DNA of 22,762 nucleotides, taken from assembly GCA_900541575.1 (NCBI GenBank), contig UQKO01000043.1, forward strand, positions 1-22,762, in the 5' to 3' direction. A program made the position numbers and the translations under genes. The notes below the pieces were generated by a model that did no database searches, was not told where the DNA came from, and saw only the letters and a list, made by a program, of their open reading frames with translations. This document shows, piece after piece, positions 7,993-14,622 of this stretch (position 1 is its first letter; every line of letters begins with the position of its first letter). This stretch comes from an uncultured Prevotella sp. (lineage in GTDB: Bacteria; Bacteroidota; Bacteroidia; Bacteroidales; Bacteroidaceae).

Positions 7993-8958
7993 CTAGATTT
8001 GTTTTTCTATCTGATAATCGTTTCTTCCAGCTGCATTGCGACTAATGAGTTCTCCCAAGAAACCGGCCACGAAGAGCTGCGTACCTAGAATCATCATGGT
8101 CAGCGCTATAAAGAAATAGGGAGAATGGGCTACTAAGGGCGCAGGCGTAGAAGTCAAGATATGAGCTAACTTCACACCACCTACGATGAGGCAAGATACG
8201 AAGCCGAGGAAGAACATCAAGGAACCCAAGAAGCCAAACACGTGCATTGGTTTCAAGCCAAAGCTATTGAGGAACCATAGAGATAGCAAATCCAAGTAGC
8301 CATTGACGAAACGATTGAGACCGCCAAATTTGGTCTTACCAAATTTGCGAGCTTGATGATGTACCACTTTCTCTCCTATCTTATCGAAACCTGCATTTTT
8401 TGCCAAATAGGGAATATAACGATGCATCTCGCCATATACCTCTATATTCTTCACCACTTCGTTGCGGTAGGCTTTCAATCCGCAGTTGAAGTCGTGCAGA
8501 TTATGAATACCACTCACCTTGCGTGCTGTGGCATTGAAGAGTTTGGTGGGGATAGTCTTTGAAAGTGGGTCATAGCGTTTCTGCTTATAACCCGACACAA
8601 GATCAAAGCCATCTTGAGTAATCATACGATAGAGTTCTGGTATTTCGTCGGGCGAATCCTGCAAGTCTGCATCCATCGTAATAACAACCCTACCCTTTGC
8701 TTCACGAAAGCCACAATAAAGAGCAGGACTCTTTCCATAGTTACGACGGAACTTAATGCCATGTACATGAGCATCTTCTTCAGCAAAACCTTCAATGACT
8801 TGCCATGAATTGTCGGTGCTCCCATCGTTTACAAAGATTACCTCAAACGTAAACTTATTCGCTTCCATCACACGCTTTATCCAAGCATAGAGTTCGGGAA
8901 GACTTTCGGCCTCATTGAAGAGAGGCACTACTACTGATATATCGTATTTATAATCCAT
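7993..8958 (-). CDS. Family 2 glycosyltransferase, GtrB/DPM1-like
   Basis: From the ATG at 8958 this is a 321-residue membrane enzyme, predicted to transfer a sugar from a nucleotide sugar to a polyprenyl phosphate on the cytoplasmic face. The GT-A domain opens MDYKYDISVVVPLFNEAESL. It has VNDGSTDNS (43-51), the metal-binding ITMDADLQDSPDE with Asp96 and Asp98, and NCGLKAYRNEV (158-168). Two C-terminal membrane spans (about 238-262 and 281-304) are typical of the GtrB branch. The frame is open 37 codons upstream, but that part overlaps the preceding gene and lacks family similarity. It starts about 50 bases after the DUF4199 gene and is the second gene of the four-gene operon. Its donor sugar is unknown. 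Confidence 0.92.
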   Translation of the reverse strand: MDYKYDISVVVPLFNEAESLPELYAWIKRVMEANKFTFEVIFVNDGSTDNSWQVIEGFAEEDAHVHGIKFRRNYGKSPALYCGFREAKGRVVITMDADLQDSPDEIPELYRMITQDGFDLVSGYKQKRYDPLSKTIPTKLFNATARKVSGIHNLHDFNCGLKAYRNEVVKNIEVYGEMHRYIPYLAKNAGFDKIGEKVVHHQARKFGKTKFGGLNRFVNGYLDLLSLWFLNSFGLKPMHVFGFLGSLMFFLGFVSCLIVGGVKLAHILTSTPAPLVAHSPYFFIALTMMILGTQLFVAGFLGELISRNAAGRNDYQIEKQI

Positions 8959-9008
8959 GAGATGATATTTTCTTTTATATTTAGGGCCATCACGCGAGGT
9001 CCAATTCT

Positions 9009-9566
9009 TTATTTTCTTGTAATCAGCCCTATCACAGCCGCTATCACGGGACCAAATATCAAGGAGCAATAGAGCGAGAACGATGCATAGGTGGATGCGC
9101 CCAGACTTTGCATAGCCTCCACAAGTCCTCTCACTCCACCCTTACCCGTCATCTGCGCCAATTGTGCATCTATGCCCGATTGTCGGAGATAGGCTTTCAT
9201 TTCAGGTGTATTGAGCGAATGACCGTAAGCCTCAAAGATGCTTCCATGATCAAAATACTGCAAATAAACAAACGTGAACAACGCCACCCAAACAGAGGCA
9301 TAAAACCCCGTGAGCAGAGCATGCAAGAAGCCACGCATAAAGCCAAAGTCGGAGATTTCACTAGCAATAGCTTGACGAAAGCGAACGGTCTGATAGGTTG
9401 CCAACACGGGACTACACAACAGCATCACACCAAAAAGAGTGGAGCAAAACGGGATAGAAAACGACCATTTAAGCACCACAAGTGACAAGATGCCAAACAA
9501 TCCGAGTACGATACCATTGCGCATAGCGAAAGCATTTATCTGCTTTACGTTGTCATTATTTTGCAT
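9009..9566 (-). CDS. DUF4199 domain membrane protein
   Basis: This is a 185-residue integral membrane protein with four hydrophobic segments, the second and third separated by a loop. Around the second segment it has MLLCSPVLATYQTVRFRQAIASE and FMRGFLHALLTGFYASVWVALFTFVYLQYFDHG, the pattern of DUF4199 (recognised from memory). The family has no known activity. It is the first gene of the envelope operon, with the promoter repeats 60-260 bases upstream and the glycosyltransferase immediately downstream. A role as accessory to the glycosyltransferase is inference from position only. Confidence 0.85.
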   Translation of the reverse strand: MQNNDNVKQINAFAMRNGIVLGLFGILSLVVLKWSFSIPFCSTLFGVMLLCSPVLATYQTVRFRQAIASEISDFGFMRGFLHALLTGFYASVWVALFTFVYLQYFDHGSIFEAYGHSLNTPEMKAYLRQSGIDAQLAQMTGKGGVRGLVEAMQSLGASTYASFSLYCSLIFGPVIAAVIGLITRK

Positions 9567-9643
9567 AATCTATTTGCTTTTTCTTGATAAAGAGACATGA
9601 AGCTAGTTCCAATTGCCAAGCCGCAACGCAGCCTATCTTTATG

Positions 9644-9674
9644 CAAAGATAGTGCAAACCGAGAGTAATACAAA
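9644..9674 (-). promoter_or_regulatory. Promoter in repeat 1 (proximal)
   Basis: On the minus strand, TTTG (9674-9671), 19 bases, TATCTTTG (9651-9644): a perfect match to the Bacteroidota consensus. RNA would start near 9637, about 70 bases before the DUF4199 start. Confidence 0.8.
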
Positions 9675-9718
9675 ACAAGCCTGCTTGTTTTTATTTCCGA
9701 GGTGCAGCCTATTTTATG

Positions 9719-9726
9719 CAAAGATA
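9719..9726 (-). promoter_or_regulatory. -7 box in repeat 2
   Basis: TATCTTTG on the minus strand. The -33 TTTG is absent at 19 bases; CTTG occurs at a spacing of 22. It is likely weaker than the two flanking copies. Confidence 0.4.
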
Positions 9727-9791
9727 GTGCAAATCGAATGCAGAATATCAAGCTTGCTTGAATATTATGCTGAGATGCAGCCTATTTTATG

Positions 9792-9822
9792 CAAAGATAG
9801 TGCAAGGTGAGAGAAGAGCAAA
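9792..9822 (-). promoter_or_regulatory. Promoter in repeat 3 (distal)
   Basis: On the minus strand, TTTG (9822-9819), 19 bases, TATCTTTG (9799-9792). This is again a perfect match, giving a possible second start about 150 bases upstream of the proximal one. Confidence 0.7.
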
Positions 9823-10221
9823 GAAAATAATTAGTTTTTCCTTTCATATACCTCCAATTCATAGTTTAACATTTGAGATACGAGCAATTTTGTTGCACAA
9901 AAACGTGTCAATATTCAACAGAAACACTCCCTTTTTCACTCCTCCAGTATCACTCTAAGCAGAAAATAGAGTAAAAAGAGACATCTACACACAAGAATCA
10001 ACATCGCGCCGATTTTAGTTAGCGCTGAAGACATGGACAACATTTGCCTCCATTACATCCTTCAGCATGTTACTTTTCATACATCTCTCACCCCATAAGA
10101 AAAGTAAAGAATTTTGACATCCAGAAGTCGCTACCTAGAAAAAAAAGCATCTTACAAACAGGTTAGATAGTCACCATTGACCACATAAAAAGAACTTTAT
10201 GCCCATACAAAAAAACTAGAT

Positions 10222-10309
10222 GGGCAAGAAAATATTCTTTATTGGGCAAGAAGGAAAAACTATTTGGGCAGAAACTTAGCATTATTTGAGCCAAAATTGA
10301 GTTATTCCA
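10222..10309. repeat. 22-base periodic GGGCA-headed units
   Basis: GGGCA begins at 10222, 10244 and 10266, and a decayed GAGCC at 10288: four steps of exactly 22 bases. The first two units share GGGCAAGAA and the first three end in TATT or ATTT. The rest of each unit is not conserved. It could be a decayed tandem repeat, helically phased binding sites, or chance in AT-rich DNA. Confidence 0.4.
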
Positions 10310-10356
10310 GTACAGGCGCAACAAAGAAGAGCACAGAGCTCTCTGATTATCAAGAA

Positions 10357-10471
10357 ACAAGCTAAACGCTATACGATTCGCATTTTTCCAACAAATTAGA
10401 CGATAAAATAAAATACGCGACTACTGTCCCATATTTTTAGACAAGTTAAGCGACAACATATAATATTCGAC
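10357..10471. repeat. Degenerate direct repeats (ACAAnnTAnnCG)
   Basis: Units start at 10357, 10391 and 10441. The second and third match at about 23 of 31 positions and both end in CGAC; the first matches mainly over its first 12 bases. The relation is weak and may be chance in low-complexity DNA. Confidence 0.3.
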
Positions 10472-10503
10472 AAGCAGAAAAAGGGCACAAAGCTTGTCTT
10501 TTT
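10469..10503 (+). terminator. Orphan terminator-like hairpin
   Basis: GACAAGC (10469-10475) and GCTTGTC (10492-10498) are a perfect 7-bp stem with a 16-base loop, followed by TTTTT. No plus-strand gene lies upstream for it to end, so it either terminates an unseen short RNA or is chance. Confidence 0.4.
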
Positions 10504-10644
10504 AAGAAGCAACAAGCAAATGCGCTCTTTACCCTCTCGATATGTCAAGCATCTCTCAAAATAGGGATTCAAAATAAAAATGTAAACATAGCAGCCCCAT
10601 AAAAGAACTTTTTCAAAGAAAATTCAAAAAAAGTAGAGAAAAAG

Positions 10645-10675
10645 TTTGTCAGAACAAAAGAATGTCGTACTTTTG
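10645..10675 (+). promoter_or_regulatory. Promoter of the tRNA-Lys array
   Basis: TTTG (10645-10648), 19 bases, TACTTTTG (10668-10675): a perfect Bacteroidota promoter. RNA would start near 10682, about 19 bases before the first tRNA. Confidence 0.85.
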
Positions 10676-10700
10676 CACTCGCAAAAACGAAATACCACAT

Positions 10701-10773
10701 GCACTCTTAGCTCAGTTGGTAGAGCAACTGACTCTTAATCAGTGGGTCCAGGGTTCGAACCCCTGAGAGTGTA
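10701..10773 (+). tRNA. tRNA-Lys (CUU), copy 1
   Basis: A complete cloverleaf: acceptor GCACTCT/AGAGTGT (first pair G-U), D arm GCTC/GAGC, anticodon stem ACTGA/TCAGT, and loop CTCTTAA with anticodon CTT at 10734-10736. The T arm is CAGGG/CCCTG with loop TTCGAAC and the discriminator base is A. CCA is not encoded. It decodes AAG. Confidence 0.97.
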
Positions 10774-10811
10774 CTACGGAAGTTGCGACTTCGGTATGAA
10801 GGCTTTGCAAT

Positions 10812-10884
10812 GCACTCTTAGCTCAGTTGGTAGAGCAACTGACTCTTAATCAGTGGGTCCAGGGTTCGAACCCCTGAGAGTGTA
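10812..10884 (+). tRNA. tRNA-Lys (CUU), copy 2
   Basis: Identical over all 73 bases to copy 1, 38 bases downstream of it. The spacer holds a small hairpin, GAAGT/ACTTC at 10779-10792, that may guide processing. No promoter is seen in the spacer, so it is part of one transcript. Confidence 0.97.
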
Positions 10885-10903
10885 CTATCGTCCATAACAT
10901 CTC

Positions 10904-10976
10904 GCACTCTTAGCTCAGTTGGTAGAGCAACTGACTCTTAATCAGTGGGTCCAGGGTTCGAACCCCTGAGAGTGTA
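10904..10976 (+). tRNA. tRNA-Lys (CUU), copy 3
   Basis: Identical over all 73 bases to copies 1 and 2, after a spacer of 19 bases. The array terminator begins 2 bases downstream. Confidence 0.97.
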
Positions 10977-10977
10977 C

Positions 10978-11016
10978 AAAAGATTGAAGTCTGAAAAAAG
11001 CTTCAATCTTTTTTTA
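10978..11016 (+). terminator. Terminator of the tRNA array
   Basis: AAAAGATTGAAG (10978-10989) pairs perfectly with CTTCAATCTTTT (11001-11012) over 12 bp, and the T-run continues to about 11015. This is a strong intrinsic terminator. Confidence 0.9.
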
Positions 11017-11089
11017 TGCCTTGACACGAAACTCCACGAAGAACCAACAACCTTCACTCCTTTACGCAAGCAACGTAACAAGAAATCCC

Positions 11090-11896
11090 ATGCCCATTAT
11101 TCCAATAAACAGCTTAAACCATCCTGGTACGGAAATCTTTAGTTCCCTCACCGAAGCCCAACTACGTAACAAACTTGAACCAGAAAAAGGAATTTTCATT
11201 GCCGAGAGTCCCAAGGTAATTCGCGTAGCAATGAGCGCGGGCTACAAACCTACCGCCTTGCTCGCTGAAGCCAAGCACCTCACGGGGGATGCAGCTGACA
11301 TTGTAGCGCAGATGGATGAGCACCTTCCTATCTATACAGGCAGCCGAGAACTACTAGCCACACTCACCGGCTATAAGCTCACACGAGGCGTACTTTGCGC
11401 TATGAAACGCCCCCAATGCCCTTCTTTGGCCGATGTATTGAAAAACGCACACCGTGTAGTGGTAATTGACGGCGTGGTAGACACCACCAATATCGGAGCT
11501 ATTTTCCGTTCTGCGGCAGCACTAGGCATTGATGCCGTGTTACTCACCCGCAACTCGTGCGACCCGCTCAATCGTCGCGCCATTAGAGTATCAATGGGCA
11601 CCATATTCCTCATTCCTTGGACATGGATAGACGGCGATATCCAACAACTCAACGATTACGGATTCCGCACCGTAGCCATGGCGCTTACCGATCGGTCAAT
11701 CTCGCTCGATGATCCTCGCCTACAATGCGAATCTCGTTTAGCCATCGTAATGGGGACAGAAGGCGATGGTCTGCCCAAAGAAACTATCAGCAAGGCCGAC
11801 TATACCGTCAAAATCCCCATGGCACACCAGGTTGATTCACTCAATGTGGCAGCAGCTTCAGTCGTAGCATTCTGGCAGCTTCGTTTTAAGAAGTAA
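11090..11896 (+). CDS. SpoU/TrmH family RNA 2'-O-methyltransferase
   Basis: From the ATG at 11090 this is a 268-residue protein with an N-terminal substrate-binding-like domain (LRNKLEPEKGIFIAESPKVI) and a C-terminal SPOUT domain. The three SpoU motifs are clear: TNIGAIFRSA with Asn134 and Arg140, LAIVMGTEGDGLP (217-229), and IPMAHQVDSLNVAAASVV (242-259). It is predicted to methylate a ribose 2'-OH in rRNA or tRNA using S-adenosylmethionine; which nucleotide is not evident. The frame is open to 11021, but that part begins a few bases after the tRNA terminator and does not look like a SpoU N-terminus. No clear promoter was found between the terminator and the start. Confidence 0.92.
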   Translation: MPIIPINSLNHPGTEIFSSLTEAQLRNKLEPEKGIFIAESPKVIRVAMSAGYKPTALLAEAKHLTGDAADIVAQMDEHLPIYTGSRELLATLTGYKLTRGVLCAMKRPQCPSLADVLKNAHRVVVIDGVVDTTNIGAIFRSAAALGIDAVLLTRNSCDPLNRRAIRVSMGTIFLIPWTWIDGDIQQLNDYGFRTVAMALTDRSISLDDPRLQCESRLAIVMGTEGDGLPKETISKADYTVKIPMAHQVDSLNVAAASVVAFWQLRFKK

Positions 11897-11931
11897 AACA
11901 AAAGCACTCACAAACAAAGAAATGATTACAT

Positions 11932-11943
11932 TTAGCTAGCTAA
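11932..11943. promoter_or_regulatory. Palindrome abutting the autokinase promoter
   Basis: TTAGCTAGCTAA is a perfect 12-base palindrome that ends exactly where the -33 TTTG begins. Its position suits an operator. No regulator is known for it here. Confidence 0.4.
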
Positions 11944-11977
11944 TTTGTCATAAATAGAAATATATATGGTAAATTTG
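11944..11977 (+). promoter_or_regulatory. Promoter of the tyrosine autokinase
   Basis: TTTG (11944-11947), 22 bases, TAAATTTG (11970-11977). RNA would start near 11984, about 35 bases before the ATG. Confidence 0.65.
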
Positions 11978-12018
11978 CACATTATAAACCTCTATCTGAC
12001 ATTGCATATTCTATTTAA

Positions 12019-14427
12019 ATGACAAACGAAGACAAGCCATTTCTCCAAAATCAGAACACACAAGAAGAGGAATCTTTTGACTTTACAGAATTCTGTATGA
12101 TCGCGCTGCGCCATTGGCAATACTTTGTCATAGCCATTGTTGTAGCCCTTGGTATTTCCGCTTATTACATTTTACACTCCACACCGACCTACACACGTAG
12201 CATGCTTCTGCTCATCAAAAACGATGACAAGAAGAGTGGCAGCGGTGCCGCAGCTTCACTTGCAGCGGACTTCCAGAACTTAGGCATTACTTCTTCCGCA
12301 TTAAACATCAACAACGAAATTCTCACTATATCGACTCCTGTCATGATGCAAGAAGCCGTAAAGCGCCTTCATCTTGATGTGCAAATGAACGTGGAAGAAG
12401 GTTTTCATAGTGTGCCCCTTTACGAGCGCTCACCCATCACGCTACTTATGCCACAGGCTCCCGACAATTTTTCTTGCAACTTCAAGATGCGCTTGAATCA
12501 GAACCAAACGGCAGAACTTTACGACTTTGAGTCTGGGAAAGGACTAGACAAACAGCATATCACTGTAAAGATGAACTCCCTAGTCCATACCCCCGTGGGG
12601 ATTATTGTGATTCAACCTACCAAGTATTGGTCAAAAACGTTTACCAACAAAGAAATCAGTGTATCTAAATATCCCGTTGAAGCGACCGGAAACATGTACG
12701 CTAGCAGGCTCAACGTAGCATTGAGTGATAAAGAAAGTACCATCTTGAATATCAGCATTGCAGACGAGAGTAAACAGCGTGCCGACGACCTAATATACAA
12801 GCTTATTGACGTTTACAACGAGCAATGGCTCAAAGATCGCAACCGTGTGGCTGAAAGCACTTTTGAGTTTATCACTGAACGCCTCAACACTCTTTCAAAA
12901 GAACTAGGCGACGTTGACCAAAAAATCTCAGACTATAAAAGTGAGGCCATGCTGCCCGACATAGATGCTGCTTCAAGCATCTACTTAAACCAAAGTTCTA
13001 AGAACAACGACCAAATTCTCTCGCTCAAGAACCAACTCAGCGTAGCCACTTACATTCGCGAATACTTGCGCGACCGCAGCAAAAGCGGACAATACTTGCC
13101 TACCAATACCGGAATAGGAAGCACTGGTATCGAAAGCATGATTGCCAACTACAATAAGACTGTTACTTCACGCAATGATGTACTCGATAATAGTAGCGAA
13201 AATTCACCGCTCGTACAGAAGTTTAACACTGATATCGCACTACAAAAGCAGGCTATCATGCATTCGCTTGACAACTTGATCACGCAGATTCAGTCGCAAA
13301 TCAATCGTTGGGAAAACACCGAGCGGCAGACCAATGAGAAACTTGCCACAGCTCCGCAACAGGTAAAGAAATTGCTCTCTGTGGGGCGACAGCAGAAAGT
13401 GAAAGAAGCCCTCTACATCTACTTGCTTCAGAAACGCGAAGAAAACGAGCTATCTAAGACCTATACGGCTTGGAACACGCGCATCATTCAGCCGCCTATA
13501 GGCAGCAACAATCCATCCACACCCCGTAAAAACATCGTACTACTCTTAGCCTTGGCCATTGGAATAGCTGTGCCCGCAGGCATTCTGTTCTTGCGCGAAG
13601 CGCTCAACAAAACGGTGCGCGGACGCGACGATGTGGAGAACATGCACATGCCCCTACTAGCAGAAATTCCTGCCATTACATTCAAGAAGAATTGGTGGAG
13701 CCGTTCCGAGAAGAACGCGAAGCGCCGTATCTACGTGGAAGACAACAATCGCGATGCCATCAATGAAGCTTTTCGTATTCTCCGAAGCAAACTCTACTAT
13801 TATATGCGTAGCATAGGGCCGGATGCGAAAATTGTCATGCTAACAAGCTTTACCCCCAACTCCGGAAAGAGCCTCACCTCAGTTAATCTAGCCCGAACGA
13901 TTTCCTTGAACAACAAGCGCGTGCTCACCATCGATATGGATATGCGCCACGCTTCTACAAGTCACATCGTCCCAACCCCTACTGAAGGCCTCTCAGCCTA
14001 CTTGAGCGGACTCAATGACGACTTGGCATCACTTGTCATGCATAACGCTTTCAGTGAGCAATCCGACCTTCTCCCCGTGGGAATTATTCCGCCCAACCCC
14101 TCGGAACTCTTGCTCAGCAACAGAATGGCAACACTTATGGAGTGGGCGCGCAATAACTACGACTTCATCATTCTCGACTGTCCGCCAATCGACATCGTTG
14201 CCGACACGAACATAATCAGATCGTTTGCCGACCTCACACTTATTATTATTCGCGTAGGACTAACAAACCGAAAAACGCTTCGAGACATTGATCAGCTCCA
14301 CAAGAATGGTAATTTCAAACACATAGGAATGGTGCTAAATGGTTCGGATATCACCAAGCGCAAGAACAAATATGGCTATTACAATAGCTACTACGAGGCC
14401 CCACAAAAGCATCACAATAAGATGTAG
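12019..14427 (+). CDS. Polysaccharide biosynthesis tyrosine autokinase (Wzc type)
   Basis: An 802-residue co-polymerase/BY-kinase of the inner membrane that controls chain length and export of capsule or exopolysaccharide. An N-terminal Wzz domain begins after a first membrane span (about 34-53). A long periplasmic coiled-coil region follows, and a second span with a proline-rich lead-in (PPIGSNNPSTP) lies near residue 505-525. The cytoplasmic kinase has Walker A PNSGKS (Lys617), Walker A' TIDMDMRH (637-644) and Walker B FIILDCPP (716-723). The C-terminal tyrosine cluster has Tyr785, 787, 788, 791 and 792, the sites of autophosphorylation in this family. It stands alone: no Wza exporter, flippase, polymerase or glycosyltransferase cluster adjoins it, so it probably serves a locus elsewhere. 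Downstream are a 14-bp hairpin and the palindromic repeat. Confidence 0.95.
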   Translation: MTNEDKPFLQNQNTQEEESFDFTEFCMIALRHWQYFVIAIVVALGISAYYILHSTPTYTRSMLLLIKNDDKKSGSGAAASLAADFQNLGITSSALNINNEILTISTPVMMQEAVKRLHLDVQMNVEEGFHSVPLYERSPITLLMPQAPDNFSCNFKMRLNQNQTAELYDFESGKGLDKQHITVKMNSLVHTPVGIIVIQPTKYWSKTFTNKEISVSKYPVEATGNMYASRLNVALSDKESTILNISIADESKQRADDLIYKLIDVYNEQWLKDRNRVAESTFEFITERLNTLSKELGDVDQKISDYKSEAMLPDIDAASSIYLNQSSKNNDQILSLKNQLSVATYIREYLRDRSKSGQYLPTNTGIGSTGIESMIANYNKTVTSRNDVLDNSSENSPLVQKFNTDIALQKQAIMHSLDNLITQIQSQINRWENTERQTNEKLATAPQQVKKLLSVGRQQKVKEALYIYLLQKREENELSKTYTAWNTRIIQPPIGSNNPSTPRKNIVLLLALAIGIAVPAGILFLREALNKTVRGRDDVENMHMPLLAEIPAITFKKNWWSRSEKNAKRRIYVEDNNRDAINEAFRILRSKLYYYMRSIGPDAKIVMLTSFTPNSGKSLTSVNLARTISLNNKRVLTIDMDMRHASTSHIVPTPTEGLSAYLSGLNDDLASLVMHNAFSEQSDLLPVGIIPPNPSELLLSNRMATLMEWARNNYDFIILDCPPIDIVADTNIIRSFADLTLIIIRVGLTNRKTLRDIDQLHKNGNFKHIGMVLNGSDITKRKNKYGYYNSYYEAPQKHHNKM

Positions 14428-14484
14428 TGCTAATATGTTCATGGCCTTGAGCAACAGTTCTCCAATCTAAATTCTCTTTCATCT

Positions 14485-14531
14485 ATAAGGGACTCTTCCT
14501 GCATGTTGCATGTGCAAGAAGAGTCCCTTAT
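14485..14531. terminator. 14-bp hairpin after the autokinase
   Basis: ATAAGGGACTCTTC (14485-14498) pairs perfectly with GAAGAGTCCCTTAT (14518-14531), with a 19-base loop. The tail GAATTTGTTT is only partly T-rich. It lies between convergent genes and may terminate both ways. Confidence 0.6.
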
Positions 14532-14541
14532 GAATTTGTTT

Positions 14542-14611
14542 AAGGGTGGTTCTATAAATTCTGAAATTTATGGTATCCAATTCTGATGATGGGATTTATA
14601 GAACCACCCTT
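14542..14611 (+). repeat. Palindromic repeat, copy A (long form)
   Basis: Arms AAGGGTGGTTCTATAAAT (14542-14559) and ATTTATAGAACCACCCTT (14594-14611) are perfect 18-base inverted repeats. The 34-base centre contains a second, smaller imperfect hairpin with the left arm and an 8-base direct repeat AATTCTGA (14557-14564 and 14579-14586). Related copies lie at 16498-16541 and 22359-22408. No transposase is encoded, so it resembles a REP/BIME- or MITE-type element. Confidence 0.85.
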
Positions 14612-14622
14612 GAGAGGAATAC

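Larger units (their letters stand above)
9628..9822 (-). repeat. Three tandem promoter-bearing intergenic repeats
   Basis: Units begin (GCAGCCTAT on +) at 9628, 9704 and 9777, so the periods are 76 and 73 bases. Each has a ~37-base conserved core containing CAAAGATAGTGCAA on +. The variable parts between cores carry their own inverted repeats: AAACAAGC/GCTTGTTT after the first core and CAAGC/GCTTG after the second. Read on the minus strand every core contains TATCTTTG, a full -7 consensus. The units stand directly ahead of the DUF4199 operon. Sequences like this recur between genes of Prevotellaceae as far as I recall; no genome search was possible. Confidence 0.8.
9823..10644. other. AT-rich gene-free stretch upstream of the tRNA array
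   Basis: About 820 bases with no credible coding frame on either strand. It contains a set of GGGCA-headed units spaced exactly 22 bases apart (10222-10309), three degenerate units beginning ACAAnnTAnnCG (10357, 10391, 10441) and a terminator-like hairpin (10469-10503). No exact TAnnTTTG box was found on either strand before the tRNA promoter. The stretch 9830-10200 shows nothing recognisable. Confidence 0.6.

Noticed and set aside
9613..9958. Two plus-strand and one minus-strand short frames across the promoter repeats
   Set aside because: Their repeated peptides (such as FYAKIVQ and RFALSLHK) are just translations of the DNA repeat; they have no independent coding evidence.
10222..10309. 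CRISPR-like array
   Set aside because: The conserved part is only 5-9 bases and the period 22; no direct repeat of normal length, no spacers of uniform size and no cas genes.
10163..10360. 65-codon minus-strand frame through the 22-base periodic region
   Set aside because: The DNA period is not a multiple of three, and the frame lacks a promoter, a good start context and any recognisable domain.
10701..11016. tRNA array as an integration site of a mobile island
   Set aside because: No integrase and no partial tRNA copy lies downstream; the next genes are ordinary chromosomal ones with a clean terminator in between.
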